From NCBI RefSeq assembly GCF_005862235.1, contig NZ_VCEK01000003.1, positions 199-64,198 on the forward strand: a stretch of DNA of 64,000 nucleotides, written 5' to 3'. The DNA is from Saccharomonospora piscinae. Its GTDB lineage: Bacteria; Actinomycetota; Actinomycetes; Mycobacteriales; Pseudonocardiaceae. A program made the translations under genes and the position numbers. Numbering within the stretch: the first letter of the stretch is position 1; each line of letters starts with the position of its first letter. Shown here in pieces: positions 56,149 through 64,000 of this stretch. Under the pieces are notes generated by a model. That model ran no database searches and was not told the DNA's origin. It saw only the letters and a program-made list of their open reading frames with translations.

Positions 56149-58425
56149 TCAGTCCTCGACGAGCGCGGCCGACGTGATGCGGTGCAGCGGGTAACGCTCC
56201 CCGGCCGTGGTCTCCAGCAGCCCGGCCCCCACCCGGACGGGGGTGACCACGCGCTGGGTCGCTGTGCCGTGTGAGTCGACGAAGCCGATCCACACCTCCC
56301 GCCGCTCACTGGCGGCCCGCGACAGCAGGGCCACGGTCGCCGACGTGTCCGCACCGCCGCCGCCCGGCAGCCGGACCACCGACCCCTTCCGGGAGCGGGC
56401 CGCCCGATCGCCCGCGCGCACGTGGGCGAGCACGGCCCTCAGTTGCTCGTCGCCGAGGGCGCCGGCCCGCCCGGTCACGTCGGTGCGCCGGGCCGGCCTG
56501 CCCCGGGCGGCGATGCGCCTGCCCCGGGGACGCAGGTCCAGCACGCGGCCGTCGGGCCCCTCGGCCGCGGGCGCGAATCCGGCGCCGCGCAGGGCGTCGA
56601 GCACCTCGGCGAGCGGGTACGGGCACACGAGCACGGTGGGGGCGATGCGCCGCAGCTCCAGCTCCGAGGCGGCCTGCGTGCCCAGGACCTCGGTCAGCAG
56701 CACCTCGTCGTCGCAACGCAGGAACGACGCCGCGACCCCGCCGCGCAGCCTGCCGTGCCTGCGCGCCACGTCGTCGACGAGGTACGACAGCGACTGCGGG
56801 ACCGGTGTCCGTGACCGGGCACGGAACAGCTCGTGCAGCTCGTCGGCGGTGCGGCCCGCGTCGAGTGCCCGGCGGACCGAGGTCTCGCTGACCCGGTACA
56901 TCGTGGCGTGCCCCGCCGACTCGACGTCGGCGACCGCCTCGATCTGCCTGGCGAGGTCGGGTTCCAGCGGGCCGGGCGCGACGACGGTGTGGTCGGCCTG
57001 GACCAGCACGTGGTCCACCGGTTGCGGCAGCGCCTCCGCCATGGCGGCCGCCGCACCGTGCGGGTCGTCGTCCAGCAGCGCCCCGCCCGCCGTGGTCAGG
57101 GCACCCAGGCCCACGATGCCGAGTGCGCCCGCCTCAGCCACGGTGTCCCGGACGCCCTGGTCGCGCAGCCTGCCGCCCTTGCGCGGCGCTCGCCAGGCGA
57201 GCAGGGCGACGAGTTCGTCGACGCTTTTCACCCCGCAGCCGCCCGGGAGGTCGGCCAGCACACCGAGGACCCGGCGCCGCACGGAGGGCGCCAACGGACG
57301 GCGTGCTTCCTCCGACAGGGGCACGATGACCTTGTCCCGCGCGTCCCTCGCCCCGGCGAGTCCCGGCATCCGGGGCAGGTCCAGCCAGGCCGTCGCGAGG
57401 GTCAACCAGCGTCCCGACGGGGGCGAGGACAGCCAGGAGTCGGTCAGCGTGGTGGGTACCCAGGCCGATGCGGGGTCGTCGTCGGACGCGACCAGCCCCG
57501 CACCGGCCACCAGCTCCACGACCAGGGTGGCGGTGCGCTCGTCGAGGTCGAGTTCGCGCGCGAGGCGGCGCAGTTCGCGCACGCCGAGCCCGCCCGCCTT
57601 GAGCACCGGCGGTGGTTGTTCGGACCAGGCCCGCAGCAACGCCTCGGCCAGCCGCAGCAGTTCCGCGGCCTCACCGGCGGCCGCGGCATCCACTGTGGAT
57701 TGCGGGTGCGGGCTGGTGGGCAACTCGGGCTCGGTGAGCACGTCGGGGGCAGGCACAACTCCGCCGCGCAGGGCCAGGCCCACCTCACGCGGGAGTTCGA
57801 CGGTCTGCTCGTCGCGCCGCAGCAGCAGGCCACGGGCCAGCAACTTCGCCACGGGGGTCGTCGCCGCCTCCAGTGACGCCGTCGTGGCCGCGTCCCGGGT
57901 GCGCCCGATCGGCGGGCCCGCCGACAGGGTGGAGACCAGTGCGCGCTCGTCGTCGCCGAGGTCGTCGAGGCGAGCCGCCACGGTGCCGGGCTCTCCCGCC
58001 GCGAGCTGCGGCGAGGACGCACCGAGCCCGGCGGGAAAGGGTCCGAACACGTCCCGCGCCGCCGCGGGGACCGCCAGGGCGTCGTCGTCGCCCCAGACGA
58101 GGGCGAGCGACCGGAGCCGGTCGAGTGTGCCCGGCGGCAGCGCCGGAGGTGAGGCCAGCAGCGTGGCGAGCCGGTCGGCGGGCACGGGCTCGGTGTCGGC
58201 GCCTGCCACGAGCAGGGTTTCGAGTACGGCCAGCGCCGCGCTGTCGAGGTCCTCGCAGGCGCGCGCGACCGAGCCCGCCGTGCCGGCTCTGGTGGCGAGC
58301 ACGTCGGAGTTGGCGGGCGGCGGCGTCGCGAGGTCGCGCCGGGCCCGCAGGAGCGCGGCGAGAGCGTCGTCGGGCAGCGAACGCAGCCAGTCCGCGAGCG
58401 ACGAGTGGGCGGCCATCGTCACCAC
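56149..58425 (-). CDS. Helicase-associated protein (Helicase_C_3 with WYL-like end)
   Basis: A 758-aa protein without helicase motifs. The middle contains LPQPVDHVLVQADHTVVAPGP, typical of the Helicase_C_3 / XPB-associated family, followed by a winged-helix part (YRVSETSVRRALDAG) and a C-terminal WYL-like beta barrel (REVWIGFVDSHGTATQRVV). It corresponds to Rv0862c, the partner next to XPB in mycobacteria. Possible starts are GTG 58425 or ATG 58416. Confidence 0.85.
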   Translation of the reverse strand: MVTMAAHSSLADWLRSLPDDALAALLRARRDLATPPPANSDVLATRAGTAGSVARACEDLDSAALAVLETLLVAGADTEPVPADRLATLLASPPALPPGTLDRLRSLALVWGDDDALAVPAAARDVFGPFPAGLGASSPQLAAGEPGTVAARLDDLGDDERALVSTLSAGPPIGRTRDAATTASLEAATTPVAKLLARGLLLRRDEQTVELPREVGLALRGGVVPAPDVLTEPELPTSPHPQSTVDAAAAGEAAELLRLAEALLRAWSEQPPPVLKAGGLGVRELRRLARELDLDERTATLVVELVAGAGLVASDDDPASAWVPTTLTDSWLSSPPSGRWLTLATAWLDLPRMPGLAGARDARDKVIVPLSEEARRPLAPSVRRRVLGVLADLPGGCGVKSVDELVALLAWRAPRKGGRLRDQGVRDTVAEAGALGIVGLGALTTAGGALLDDDPHGAAAAMAEALPQPVDHVLVQADHTVVAPGPLEPDLARQIEAVADVESAGHATMYRVSETSVRRALDAGRTADELHELFRARSRTPVPQSLSYLVDDVARRHGRLRGGVAASFLRCDDEVLLTEVLGTQAASELELRRIAPTVLVCPYPLAEVLDALRGAGFAPAAEGPDGRVLDLRPRGRRIAARGRPARRTDVTGRAGALGDEQLRAVLAHVRAGDRAARSRKGSVVRLPGGGGADTSATVALLSRAASERREVWIGFVDSHGTATQRVVTPVRVGAGLLETTAGERYPLHRITSAALVED

Positions 58426-58493
58426 GATATCCCCCGGAGCCGGGCATCGGGCACACTATGGTCAGTCGTGTGGTCGAGTGCAGGGAGGACGAC

Positions 58494-58670
58494 GTGGCCA
58501 AGGCCGACAACCGCAAGGAGCACCGCATCGACCCGGAGTGGCCGAACGCCGACCACCCGGTGAGCGAGCTCGCGGCCGACCGGCAGGGTGCGCTGTCGCC
58601 GTACGGGGAGATGACCTTCCCGCTGGAGTCGGTCCCGTACGAGCACCCGGAAACCGAGATCAACAAGTAG
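58494..58670 (+). CDS. Small conserved hypothetical protein, 58 aa
   Basis: A 58-aa acidic protein (VAKADNRKEHRIDPEWPNAD at the N-terminus, EMTFPLESVPYEHPETEINK at the C-terminus). The GTG start has GGGAGG five bases upstream, a strong site, which argues that the gene is real. No domain is recognised. Divergent from the helicase-associated gene. Confidence 0.7.
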   Translation: MAKADNRKEHRIDPEWPNADHPVSELAADRQGALSPYGEMTFPLESVPYEHPETEINK

Positions 58671-58788
58671 GTGCCGTCGCCGGACCCGACGTTACTGGTC
58701 AGTCACCCAGCCGCCCCCGAGTGACGGCGCGCACCGCATTAAGCTGTGCGTCGAATCCAGCGCCATTCCTTGATGCGGGGGTCCTGCC

Positions 58789-60189
58789 ATGCCCGTTCCC
58801 GGTCCCGGTTACTCGATCACCGTGCGACTGGAGGCGCCACCGTCCGCCAGCGCCGCCGGTGACCTGACGACCGCCGTCGGCCGGGTGGGTGGCGTGCTGA
58901 CGGCGTTCGACGTCGTCGAGTCGCACGCCGACGCGATCGTCATCGACATCACCGTGAACGTGGCCTCGGCCGACCATGCCGACGGCATCACCACGGAACT
59001 CGACTCGCTGCCCGGCGTGCGCGTGCGGAAGGTGTCCGACCGGACGTTCCTCATGCACCTCGGCGGCAAGCTGGAGGTCAGTCCCAAGGTCGCGCTGCGC
59101 AACCGTGACGATCTCTCCCGCGCCTACACCCCCGGTGTCGCGCGGGTCTGCCAGGCGATCGCGGCGAACCCCGAGGACGCCCGCAGGCTGACGATCAAAC
59201 GCAACACGGTCGCCGTGGTCACCGACGGCTCCGCCGTGCTCGGGCTCGGCAACATCGGCCCCGCCGCCGCGTTGCCCGTGATGGAGGGCAAGGCGGCGCT
59301 GTTCAAGAAGTTCTCCGGAGTCGACGCCTGGCCGGTGTGCCTGGACACCCAGGACACCGAGGAGATCATCCGGATTGTGACGGCGCTGGCGCCCGTCTAC
59401 GCGGGGATCAACCTGGAGGACATCGCCGCGCCCCGGTGCTTCGAGATCGAGCGGCGCCTGCGCGACCAGCTCGACATCCCGGTCTTCCACGACGACCAGC
59501 ACGGCACGGCCATCGTCGTGGTCGCCGCGCTGCGCAACGCGCTGCGGGTGGTGAACAAGCCGATCGAGCAGGTGCGGATCGTGGTGAGCGGGGTCGGTGC
59601 GGCCGGTTCGGCCATCATCCGGCTGCTGCGGCGCAAGTCGCCCGCCGACATCGTGGCCGTCGACATCGACGGCATCGTCCACGCCGACCGGCCGGGGCTG
59701 GACGACAACCTGCGCTGGGTCGCCGAGAACACCAACGGCAAGCAGCTCAGCGGCTCGCTGCACGACGCGCTGGTCGGGGCCGACGTGTTCATCGGGGTGT
59801 CGGCCCCCAACCTGTTCGGGGCCGAGCAGGTGGCCACGATGGCGGACGACCCCATCGTCTTCGCGCTGGCCAACCCCGACCCCGAGATCGACCCGCTGGA
59901 GGCGCAGCGGCACGCCGCCGTGGTGGCCACCGGACGCAGCGACTACCCGAACCAGATCAACAACGTGCTCGCGTTCCCCGGTGTCTTCCGCGGCCTGCTC
60001 GACGCGCACGCACACCACATCGACGACGACATGCTGCTGGCCGCCGCCAACGCCATCGCCGACGTCGTCGACGACCGGCTCAACGCGTCCTACATCGTGC
60101 CCAGCGTCTTCGACAACGCCGTCGCGCCCGCCGTCGCCGAGGCCGTCAAGGTAGCGGCGAGGAAGGAAGACGTAGTCTCGACGGCGTGA
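58789..60189 (+). CDS. NAD-type malic enzyme with N-terminal ACT-like domain
   Basis: A 466-aa oxidative decarboxylase that converts malate to pyruvate and CO2. Residues about 8-80 form an ACT-like regulatory domain ([20 protein letters not shown]). The catalytic part has [45 protein letters not shown] (metal Asp) and the nucleotide-binding [11 protein letters not shown]. Its stop overlaps moaC in GTGA. Confidence 0.92.
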   Translation: MPVPGPGYSITVRLEAPPSASAAGDLTTAVGRVGGVLTAFDVVESHADAIVIDITVNVASADHADGITTELDSLPGVRVRKVSDRTFLMHLGGKLEVSPKVALRNRDDLSRAYTPGVARVCQAIAANPEDARRLTIKRNTVAVVTDGSAVLGLGNIGPAAALPVMEGKAALFKKFSGVDAWPVCLDTQDTEEIIRIVTALAPVYAGINLEDIAAPRCFEIERRLRDQLDIPVFHDDQHGTAIVVVAALRNALRVVNKPIEQVRIVVSGVGAAGSAIIRLLRRKSPADIVAVDIDGIVHADRPGLDDNLRWVAENTNGKQLSGSLHDALVGADVFIGVSAPNLFGAEQVATMADDPIVFALANPDPEIDPLEAQRHAAVVATGRSDYPNQINNVLAFPGVFRGLLDAHAHHIDDDMLLAAANAIADVVDDRLNASYIVPSVFDNAVAPAVAEAVKVAARKEDVVSTA

Positions 60190-60674
60190 GTGAACTGAGC
60201 CACGTCGACGACGCCGGTGCGGCCCGCATGGTCGACGTCTCCGGTAAGGACGTCACGCCGCGGACGGCGGTGGCCGGGGGCACGGTGCGCACGACCGCCG
60301 AGGTCGTGGGCCTGCTCGCCGAGGGGGAGTTGCCCAAGGGCGACGCGCTGGCGACGGCGCGCATCGCGGGCGTGATGGGCGCGAAACGCACCTCGGAGCT
60401 GATCCCGCTGTGTCACCAGATCGCGCTGACGAAGGTGGATGTCGACTTCGACCTGGGCACCGACAGCGTCGAGATCACCGCGACCGCGCGCACGAGCGAC
60501 CGCACCGGTGTCGAGATGGAGGCACTGACCGCCGTGGCCGTCGCGGGGCTCGCGCTGCACGACATGATCAAGGCGGTGGACCCGGCCGCCTCGCTGGACG
60601 GCGTGCGATTGGTGCGCAAGGAGGGCGGGAAGTCAGGACTCTGGCAGCGCCCCGACGAGGAGAGGACGCCGTGA
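60186..60674 (+). CDS. moaC: Cyclic pyranopterin monophosphate synthase
   Basis: A 162-aa MoaC that turns the MoaA product into cPMP. TARIAGVMGAKRTSELIPLCHQ (catalytic His/Lys region; quoted in part as MGAKRTSELIPLCHQ) and RTGVEMEALTAVAVAGLALH are diagnostic. The GTG start overlaps the malic enzyme stop, and the stop overlaps the next gene in GTGA, so the three genes are translationally linked. Confidence 0.93.
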   Translation: MSELSHVDDAGAARMVDVSGKDVTPRTAVAGGTVRTTAEVVGLLAEGELPKGDALATARIAGVMGAKRTSELIPLCHQIALTKVDVDFDLGTDSVEITATARTSDRTGVEMEALTAVAVAGLALHDMIKAVDPAASLDGVRLVRKEGGKSGLWQRPDEERTP

Positions 60675-61690
60675 ACGAGCTGGACACGCCGTCCGGCGTG
60701 GCAGGGCCGCGGCGTACGGCGAGAGTGATCGTGGCATCGAACCGGGCTGCGTCGGGCGTGTATCCCGACCGGACCGGGCCGGTCATCGTCGAATGGCTGG
60801 CCGAGCGCCGCTTCGAGGTCCCCGCCCCGCTGGTGGTGGCGGACGGCGAGCCGGTGGCGGACGCGCTACGGGCGTCCCTGGCCGAGCGGGTCGACCTGGT
60901 GGTCACCACGGGCGGTACCGGGATCTCCCCGACCGACCGGACACCGGAGGTCACGGCGGGCGTGCTGGACGTCCGGCTGCCGGGGCTGGCCGACGCGATC
61001 CGTGCGGCAGGGCAGGACGTGGTCCCGGCGGCGATGCTCTCGCGCGGGCTGGCCGGTGTCGCGGGACGCACGCTGGTGGTGAACCTGCCGGGTTCGCGCG
61101 GCGGGGTCGGCGACGGGCTGGCCGTGCTGGAGGGCGTGCTCGACCACGCGCTGGACCAGATCGCGGGACGGGATCACCAGCAGCCGGTGGCGCACGTGCT
61201 GCCGGAGGGCGAGGCCGGGGCAGGGGTGCCTCCGGGTGGCGTCCCGGCCGAGGGCGACGGCGGTCAGGCCAGGGTGGCGCTGGCGCAGGTCACCGATTCG
61301 GCCCTGTCGGTGGACGAGCACGCGCGCCTGGTGGCCGACGCCGGGGCCGGTGCCGTGGTCACGTTCGGCGGGGTCGTGCGCGACCACGATCACGACCGCA
61401 CCGTGACCGCGCTGCACTACGAGGGGCATCCGACCGCCGGTGAGGTTCTGGCCAGAGTGGTGACGGAGGTGGTCGGCCGACGCGGTGGTGTCCGCGCGGT
61501 CGCGGTGAGCCACCGGCTGGGGGCGCTGGCGATCGGGGACGTCGCCCTGGCGTGCGCGGTGGCCGCCGACCACCGCGGTGAGGCGTTCGCGACCTGCTCG
61601 GAGCTGGTCGACGAGGTGAAGGCCCGCCTGCCGGTGTGGAAACACCAGTGGTTCGCCGACGGCACCGACGAGTGGGTCAACTCGCCGTAG
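60671..61690 (+). CDS. Fused MogA-MoaE molybdenum-cofactor protein
   Basis: A 339-aa protein with two enzymes in one chain. Residues about 15-170 are MogA/MoaB-like (molybdopterin adenylyltransferase): VVTTGGTGISPTDRTPE, MLSRGLAGVAGRTLVVNLPG. After a flexible linker (about 175-205), residues 205-339 are MoaE (molybdopterin synthase catalytic subunit): VVTFGGVVRDHDHDRTV, VAVSHRLGALAIGD, VWKHQWFADGTDEW with the active-site lysine. In M. tuberculosis these are separate (mog, moaE2). GTG start overlapping moaC. Confidence 0.9.
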   Translation: MNELDTPSGVAGPRRTARVIVASNRAASGVYPDRTGPVIVEWLAERRFEVPAPLVVADGEPVADALRASLAERVDLVVTTGGTGISPTDRTPEVTAGVLDVRLPGLADAIRAAGQDVVPAAMLSRGLAGVAGRTLVVNLPGSRGGVGDGLAVLEGVLDHALDQIAGRDHQQPVAHVLPEGEAGAGVPPGGVPAEGDGGQARVALAQVTDSALSVDEHARLVADAGAGAVVTFGGVVRDHDHDRTVTALHYEGHPTAGEVLARVVTEVVGRRGGVRAVAVSHRLGALAIGDVALACAVAADHRGEAFATCSELVDEVKARLPVWKHQWFADGTDEWVNSP

Positions 61691-61719
61691 GGCGCGGCAC
61701 CCTGCCCTGAACGGGAGCC

Positions 61720-61757
61720 GGAGGGCCCACCACCCGGGGGACAGTGGTGGGACCTCC
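61720..61757. terminator. Bidirectional terminator between mogA-moaE and rpfA
   Basis: GGAGGGCCCACCAC (61720-61733) pairs with GTGGTGGGACCTCC (61744-61757) at 13 of 14 positions around a 10-base loop. It lies between convergent genes. Confidence 0.75.
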
Positions 61758-61786
61758 GCGCACGCTCGCGTCGGACCGGCGACGGG

Positions 61787-62446
61787 TTACTCGGTGGCGA
61801 TCTTCTGACCCACCACGATGTAGTCGGCGTCCGAGATGTAGCCGTCGTTGAGGTCGACGAGCGTCTGGTATCCGCCCTTGACGTCGTGCTCCTTGGCGAT
61901 CTTGCTGAGGGTGTCGCCCTTCTCGACGACGTAGTCGCCGTCGGGGTTCGACTTCGCGATCGCTTCGGGCGAGGCGGGCTCGGGGGCCGGCGCGGGGGCG
62001 CTCTCCTGCGTCTCCTGCGCTGCCTCACCGGACGAGTTGCCGCTGCTGGTGCTCGGCGCGCCCTGCGTGTTGGTGCCCTCGTAGTTCCCGCTGGTGTAGC
62101 CCCGGGAGCCGCACACCGGCCACGCGCCGATGCCCTGGCCGTCCAGGACCCGCTCCGCGACCGCGATCTGCTGCGCGCGGGACTGCTCGTGCGGCATGCC
62201 GGTACCGCCGTAGGCCTGCCAGGTGCTGAGGCTGAACTGCAGACCGCCGTAGTAACCGTTGCCGGTGTTGATGCTCCAGTCGCCGCTGCTCTCGCACTCG
62301 GCGATGGCGTCCCAGTTGACGCTGTCCGCCTGCGCGGGCGTCGCCGCGATGGCGAGCGGGGCGCCCACCGCCATGCCCGCGACAGCGACGCGGGCGAGGT
62401 TGCGGGACGCGGCGGAGGGTTTGCGGTGCTTGCCTCGGTAGGACAT
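61787..62446 (-). CDS. rpfA: Resuscitation-promoting factor (Rpf domain plus LysM)
   Basis: A 219-aa secreted muralytic enzyme. Signal peptide to about residue 40 (AGMAVGAPLAIAATPAQA), then the lysozyme-like Rpf domain: WDAIAECESSGDWSINTGNG with the catalytic glutamate and YYGGLQFSLSTWQAYGG. A Ser/Gln/Pro-rich linker precedes a C-terminal LysM domain (DYVVEKGDTLSKIAKEHDV). It cleaves peptidoglycan and promotes growth from dormancy. Flanked by moa genes as in M. tuberculosis (Rv0867c). ATG at 62446. Confidence 0.93.
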   Translation of the reverse strand: MSYRGKHRKPSAASRNLARVAVAGMAVGAPLAIAATPAQADSVNWDAIAECESSGDWSINTGNGYYGGLQFSLSTWQAYGGTGMPHEQSRAQQIAVAERVLDGQGIGAWPVCGSRGYTSGNYEGTNTQGAPSTSSGNSSGEAAQETQESAPAPAPEPASPEAIAKSNPDGDYVVEKGDTLSKIAKEHDVKGGYQTLVDLNDGYISDADYIVVGQKIATE

Positions 62447-62998
62447 GTCGACTCGCTCGACTTCCGCACCTACGAGAGGGCAGGCAGGCCGGTGAGTGCG
62501 ACTGGGCACCGCTGAGCGCGGCCGAGTGCGACTCGGTGCGACTCGTTGCGACTCAGCGCGGTCCAGCGCGTCCTCGCGTGGCCTGGCCGTCCGGGCAGTC
62601 CGGTCGGCAGCCGGCACCGGGGGATGCCGGCTCCTTCCCGTCCCAGTCCGAGAAGTTCTTTTCGCTCGGGGTTCGGTTCCGGGGTCCCGCCGGACTGGGC
62701 TCGGCGCAACGGAATCCCGGTTGTCGGTCGGTTCGGGGCCAACCGGAATGCGACGGTACGTAACCCCGAGCGTGATCGGAAATCTTCGTCGACGTGAGCT
62801 AGACCACAGTAACGGCACGCAACCTTGTGCGATCGTGGTATTTTCCCTGATCAGACGGCCGTTATAACTCCGTTTCCTTCTCGAAATAATTCACCCAATG
62901 TGAGGTCTGAATCACGCCGGTCTAGACCCTGTTGCTCCGTTCGTGGCAGCCCGCGCGAGGGCCGCCACGTCCCCTCCCGGCACGGGCGCGGGGGTGGT
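62447..62998 (-). promoter_or_regulatory. Long structured rpfA leader and promoter region
   Basis: A 552-bp gap with no supported gene. On the minus strand it holds a 9-bp long-range stem (62642-62650 with 62691-62699), a perfect 8-bp hairpin AGCCGGCA/TGCCGGCT (62609-62632), and three direct repeats of GAGTCGCA near the start codon. Further upstream lie a dre-like GGTCTAGACC (62919-62928) and a dre half-site (62797-62808). rpf leaders in other actinobacteria carry a c-di-AMP riboswitch; I could not find its signature here. Confidence 0.55.
62919..62928. promoter_or_regulatory. dre-like palindrome upstream of rpfA
   Basis: GGTCTAGACC, the perfect core of the DasR element. It lies about 480 bases upstream of the rpfA start and 70 bases before the moaD stop. 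A partial site, TGGTCTAG, reads on the minus strand near 62800. Confidence 0.45.
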
Positions 62999-63328
62999 TC
63001 AACCGCCGGCGAACGGGGGCAGCACGTCGAGTTCGGAGCCGTCCGGGACGGGCCGGTCGAGTTCGCGCACGGCGATCCCGTCGAGCAGGAAGCTGGCGGC
63101 GTCGAGGATGCGCGGCAACGTCTCGGGATGGAGTCGGCGCAGGTGCTCCACCGCCTCGCCGACCGAGGCGGAGGGCGGCAGGCGCAGTGTCTCGGTCTCC
63201 ACTCCCGCCGCCGCACGCGCGGACGCGAAGTACCGGACCAGCACGGTCACCGCGTGCCTGGCGGTCGACGTGGCGGCCTGGGTCGCGTCACCAGCGTCAC
63301 CAGCGTCACCAGAGCCTGCTGTGTTCAA
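62999..63328 (-). CDS. moaD: MoaD/ThiS-family sulfur carrier (molybdopterin synthase small subunit)
   Basis: A 109-aa ubiquitin-fold protein: VTVLVRYFASARAAAG, LPPSASVGEAVEHL, and the C-terminal FAGG diglycine needed for thiocarboxylation. It would partner the MoaE half of the fusion at 60671-61690. The TTG at 63328 has GAGGAG upstream; the first 25 residues then include a GDAGDAGDA repeat. A GTG just before VTVLVRY is an alternative start. Downstream of moaA on the same strand. Confidence 0.85.
   Translation of the reverse strand: MNTAGSGDAGDAGDATQAATSTARHAVTVLVRYFASARAAAGVETETLRLPPSASVGEAVEHLRRLHPETLPRILDAASFLLDGIAVRELDRPVPDGSELDVLPPFAGG
63285..63311 (-). repeat. Three 9-bp direct repeats in the moaD 5' end
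   Basis: TGGTGACGC occurs three times in a row (63285-63311), encoding Gly-Asp-Ala units in the non-conserved N-terminal extension. Typical replication-slippage tract. Confidence 0.8.
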
Positions 63329-63351
63329 CCACCACTCCTCGGTCAGGGCGC

Positions 63352-64000
63352 TCAGCCGCCGATGGCGCTCATCGGGCGGATCGGCTGGGCGAAACCGGCT
63401 TCGTTGATCTCGTGGCCCGCCAGCTTGCCCCACATCGTGTCGCGCCAGACGTTGGCGATGGCCTCGTCGTCGGCGCCGTCCCGCAGCAGGGCGCGCAGGT
63501 CGGTCTCGCTGGTGCTGAACAGGCACGAACGCACGGCGCCGTCGGCGGTGAGCCGGGTGCGTTCGCAGGCGGCGCAGAACGGCCGCGTGACGGACGGGAT
63601 GACGCCGACCTCCTGCGGGCCGCCGTCGACCAGCCAGCGTTCGGCCGGCGCTCCGCCGCGTTCCGTCGGGCTGGGGGTGAGCGTGAACTCCGTGCCGAGC
63701 AGGTCGAGGATCTCGTCCGCGGTGATCATGTTGGAACGGTTCCAGCCGTGCTGGGCGTCCAGCGGCATCTGCTCGATGAACCGCAGGTGATAGCCGTGAT
63801 CGAGCGCGAACCGCAGGAGGTCGGTCGCCTCGTGGTCGTTGAGGTCCCGCATGAGGACAGCATTGATCTTGACCGGTTCGAGTCCGGCGTCGCGCGCGGC
63901 TTCCAGCGCGTCGAGCACGTGGCGTAACCGGTCGCGCCGGGTGAGGCGGGCGAAGGTCTCCGGGTTGACCGTGTCGAGCGAGATGTTCACCCGGTCGAGT
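63352..64000 (-). CDS. moaA: GTP 3',8-cyclase MoaA, C-terminal part (truncated by window edge)
   Basis: At least 215 residues of a radical-SAM enzyme that starts molybdopterin synthesis. Visible are [43 protein letters not shown], the second iron-sulfur site [21 protein letters not shown] (in parts: [10 protein letters not shown] and VRSCLF) and the C-terminal diglycine SAIGG. The N-terminal radical-SAM CxxxCxxC motif lies beyond the window. It is upstream of moaD with a 23-base gap. Confidence 0.93.
   Translation of the reverse strand, partial: LDRVNISLDTVNPETFARLTRRDRLRHVLDALEAARDAGLEPVKINAVLMRDLNDHEATDLLRFALDHGYHLRFIEQMPLDAQHGWNRSNMITADEILDLLGTEFTLTPSPTERGGAPAERWLVDGGPQEVGVIPSVTRPFCAACERTRLTADGAVRSCLFSTSETDLRALLRDGADDEAIANVWRDTMWGKLAGHEINEAGFAQPIRPMSAIGG

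Noticed and set aside
62447-62930. ydaO (c-di-AMP) riboswitch upstream of rpfA
   Set aside because: Expected by analogy with Streptomyces, but the conserved GGGGTGAATC and CCGTCAGCTAACC segments were not found; kept only as an unclassified structured leader.

Overview
The window comes from a high-GC actinobacterium, most likely the Pseudonocardiaceae (Saccharomonospora or a close relative). This rests on GC-rich codon use with many GTG and TTG starts, ectoine/hydroxyectoine genes, a DasR regulator, conservon (cvn) genes, DUF3263, DUF3159 and LytR_C proteins, and a gene order that I recall from Mycobacterium tuberculosis: thiE/thiO/thiS/thiG, thiC-thiD, def, Rv0430/0431-like, AAA-pssA-psd-moeA, groEL2, then XPB helicase, moaC-mog-moaE, rpfA, moaD-moaA. 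No rRNA, tRNA, CRISPR array, insertion sequence or prophage was seen.

Layout. 0-1.9 kb: three small housekeeping or hypothetical genes. 1.9-5.5 kb: ectABCD, compatible-solute synthesis, behind a palindrome-rich leader. 5.6-9 kb: a small accessory island with a vapBC toxin-antitoxin pair, an unrecognised two-gene module with a nucleotidyltransferase-like member, and an OmpA/ArfA-like gene with a small membrane partner. 9-14.8 kb: SGNH hydrolase, DUF3159, and an aminosugar locus (BadF-type kinase, SIS protein, divergent dasR with a dre site). 14.8-23.2 kb: thiamin synthesis (thiE, thiO-thiS-thiG, two thiD, thiC) with two TPP riboswitches. 23.2-34.7 kb: HtrA-like protease, peptide deformylase, CDC48-like AAA protein, phosphatidylethanolamine synthesis, moeA, paired AIM24 proteins, cold-shock protein, Ser/Thr kinase. 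34.7-41.8 kb: groEL with two CIRCE operators, carboxypeptidase, DJ-1/PfpI, DUF72, XPB helicase.

41.8-56.1 kb is an accessory signalling and transport block: a nitrate/taurine-type ABC transporter with two binding lipoproteins, flanked by two NIT-domain histidine kinases, then a full conservon (cvnABCD) and a partial one (cvnBC). It lies between the XPB helicase and its usual neighbour, a helicase-associated WYL-like protein. 56.1-64 kb: that protein, malic enzyme, and molybdenum-cofactor genes (moaC, a fused mogA-moaE, moaD, moaA truncated by the window edge) with rpfA.

The most unusual non-genic signal is a dispersed family of 21-bp tandem repeats (GTGTCCGCAG-N5-GTAGYY) in four intergenic arrays, with one degenerate single copy elsewhere. 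Other points of interest are an in-frame 69-bp duplication carrying the start site of an ABC permease, an apparent AUU start on the DUF72 gene, dre-like sites upstream of rpfA, a mogA-moaE fusion, and the unrecognised module at 6.4-7.8 kb.
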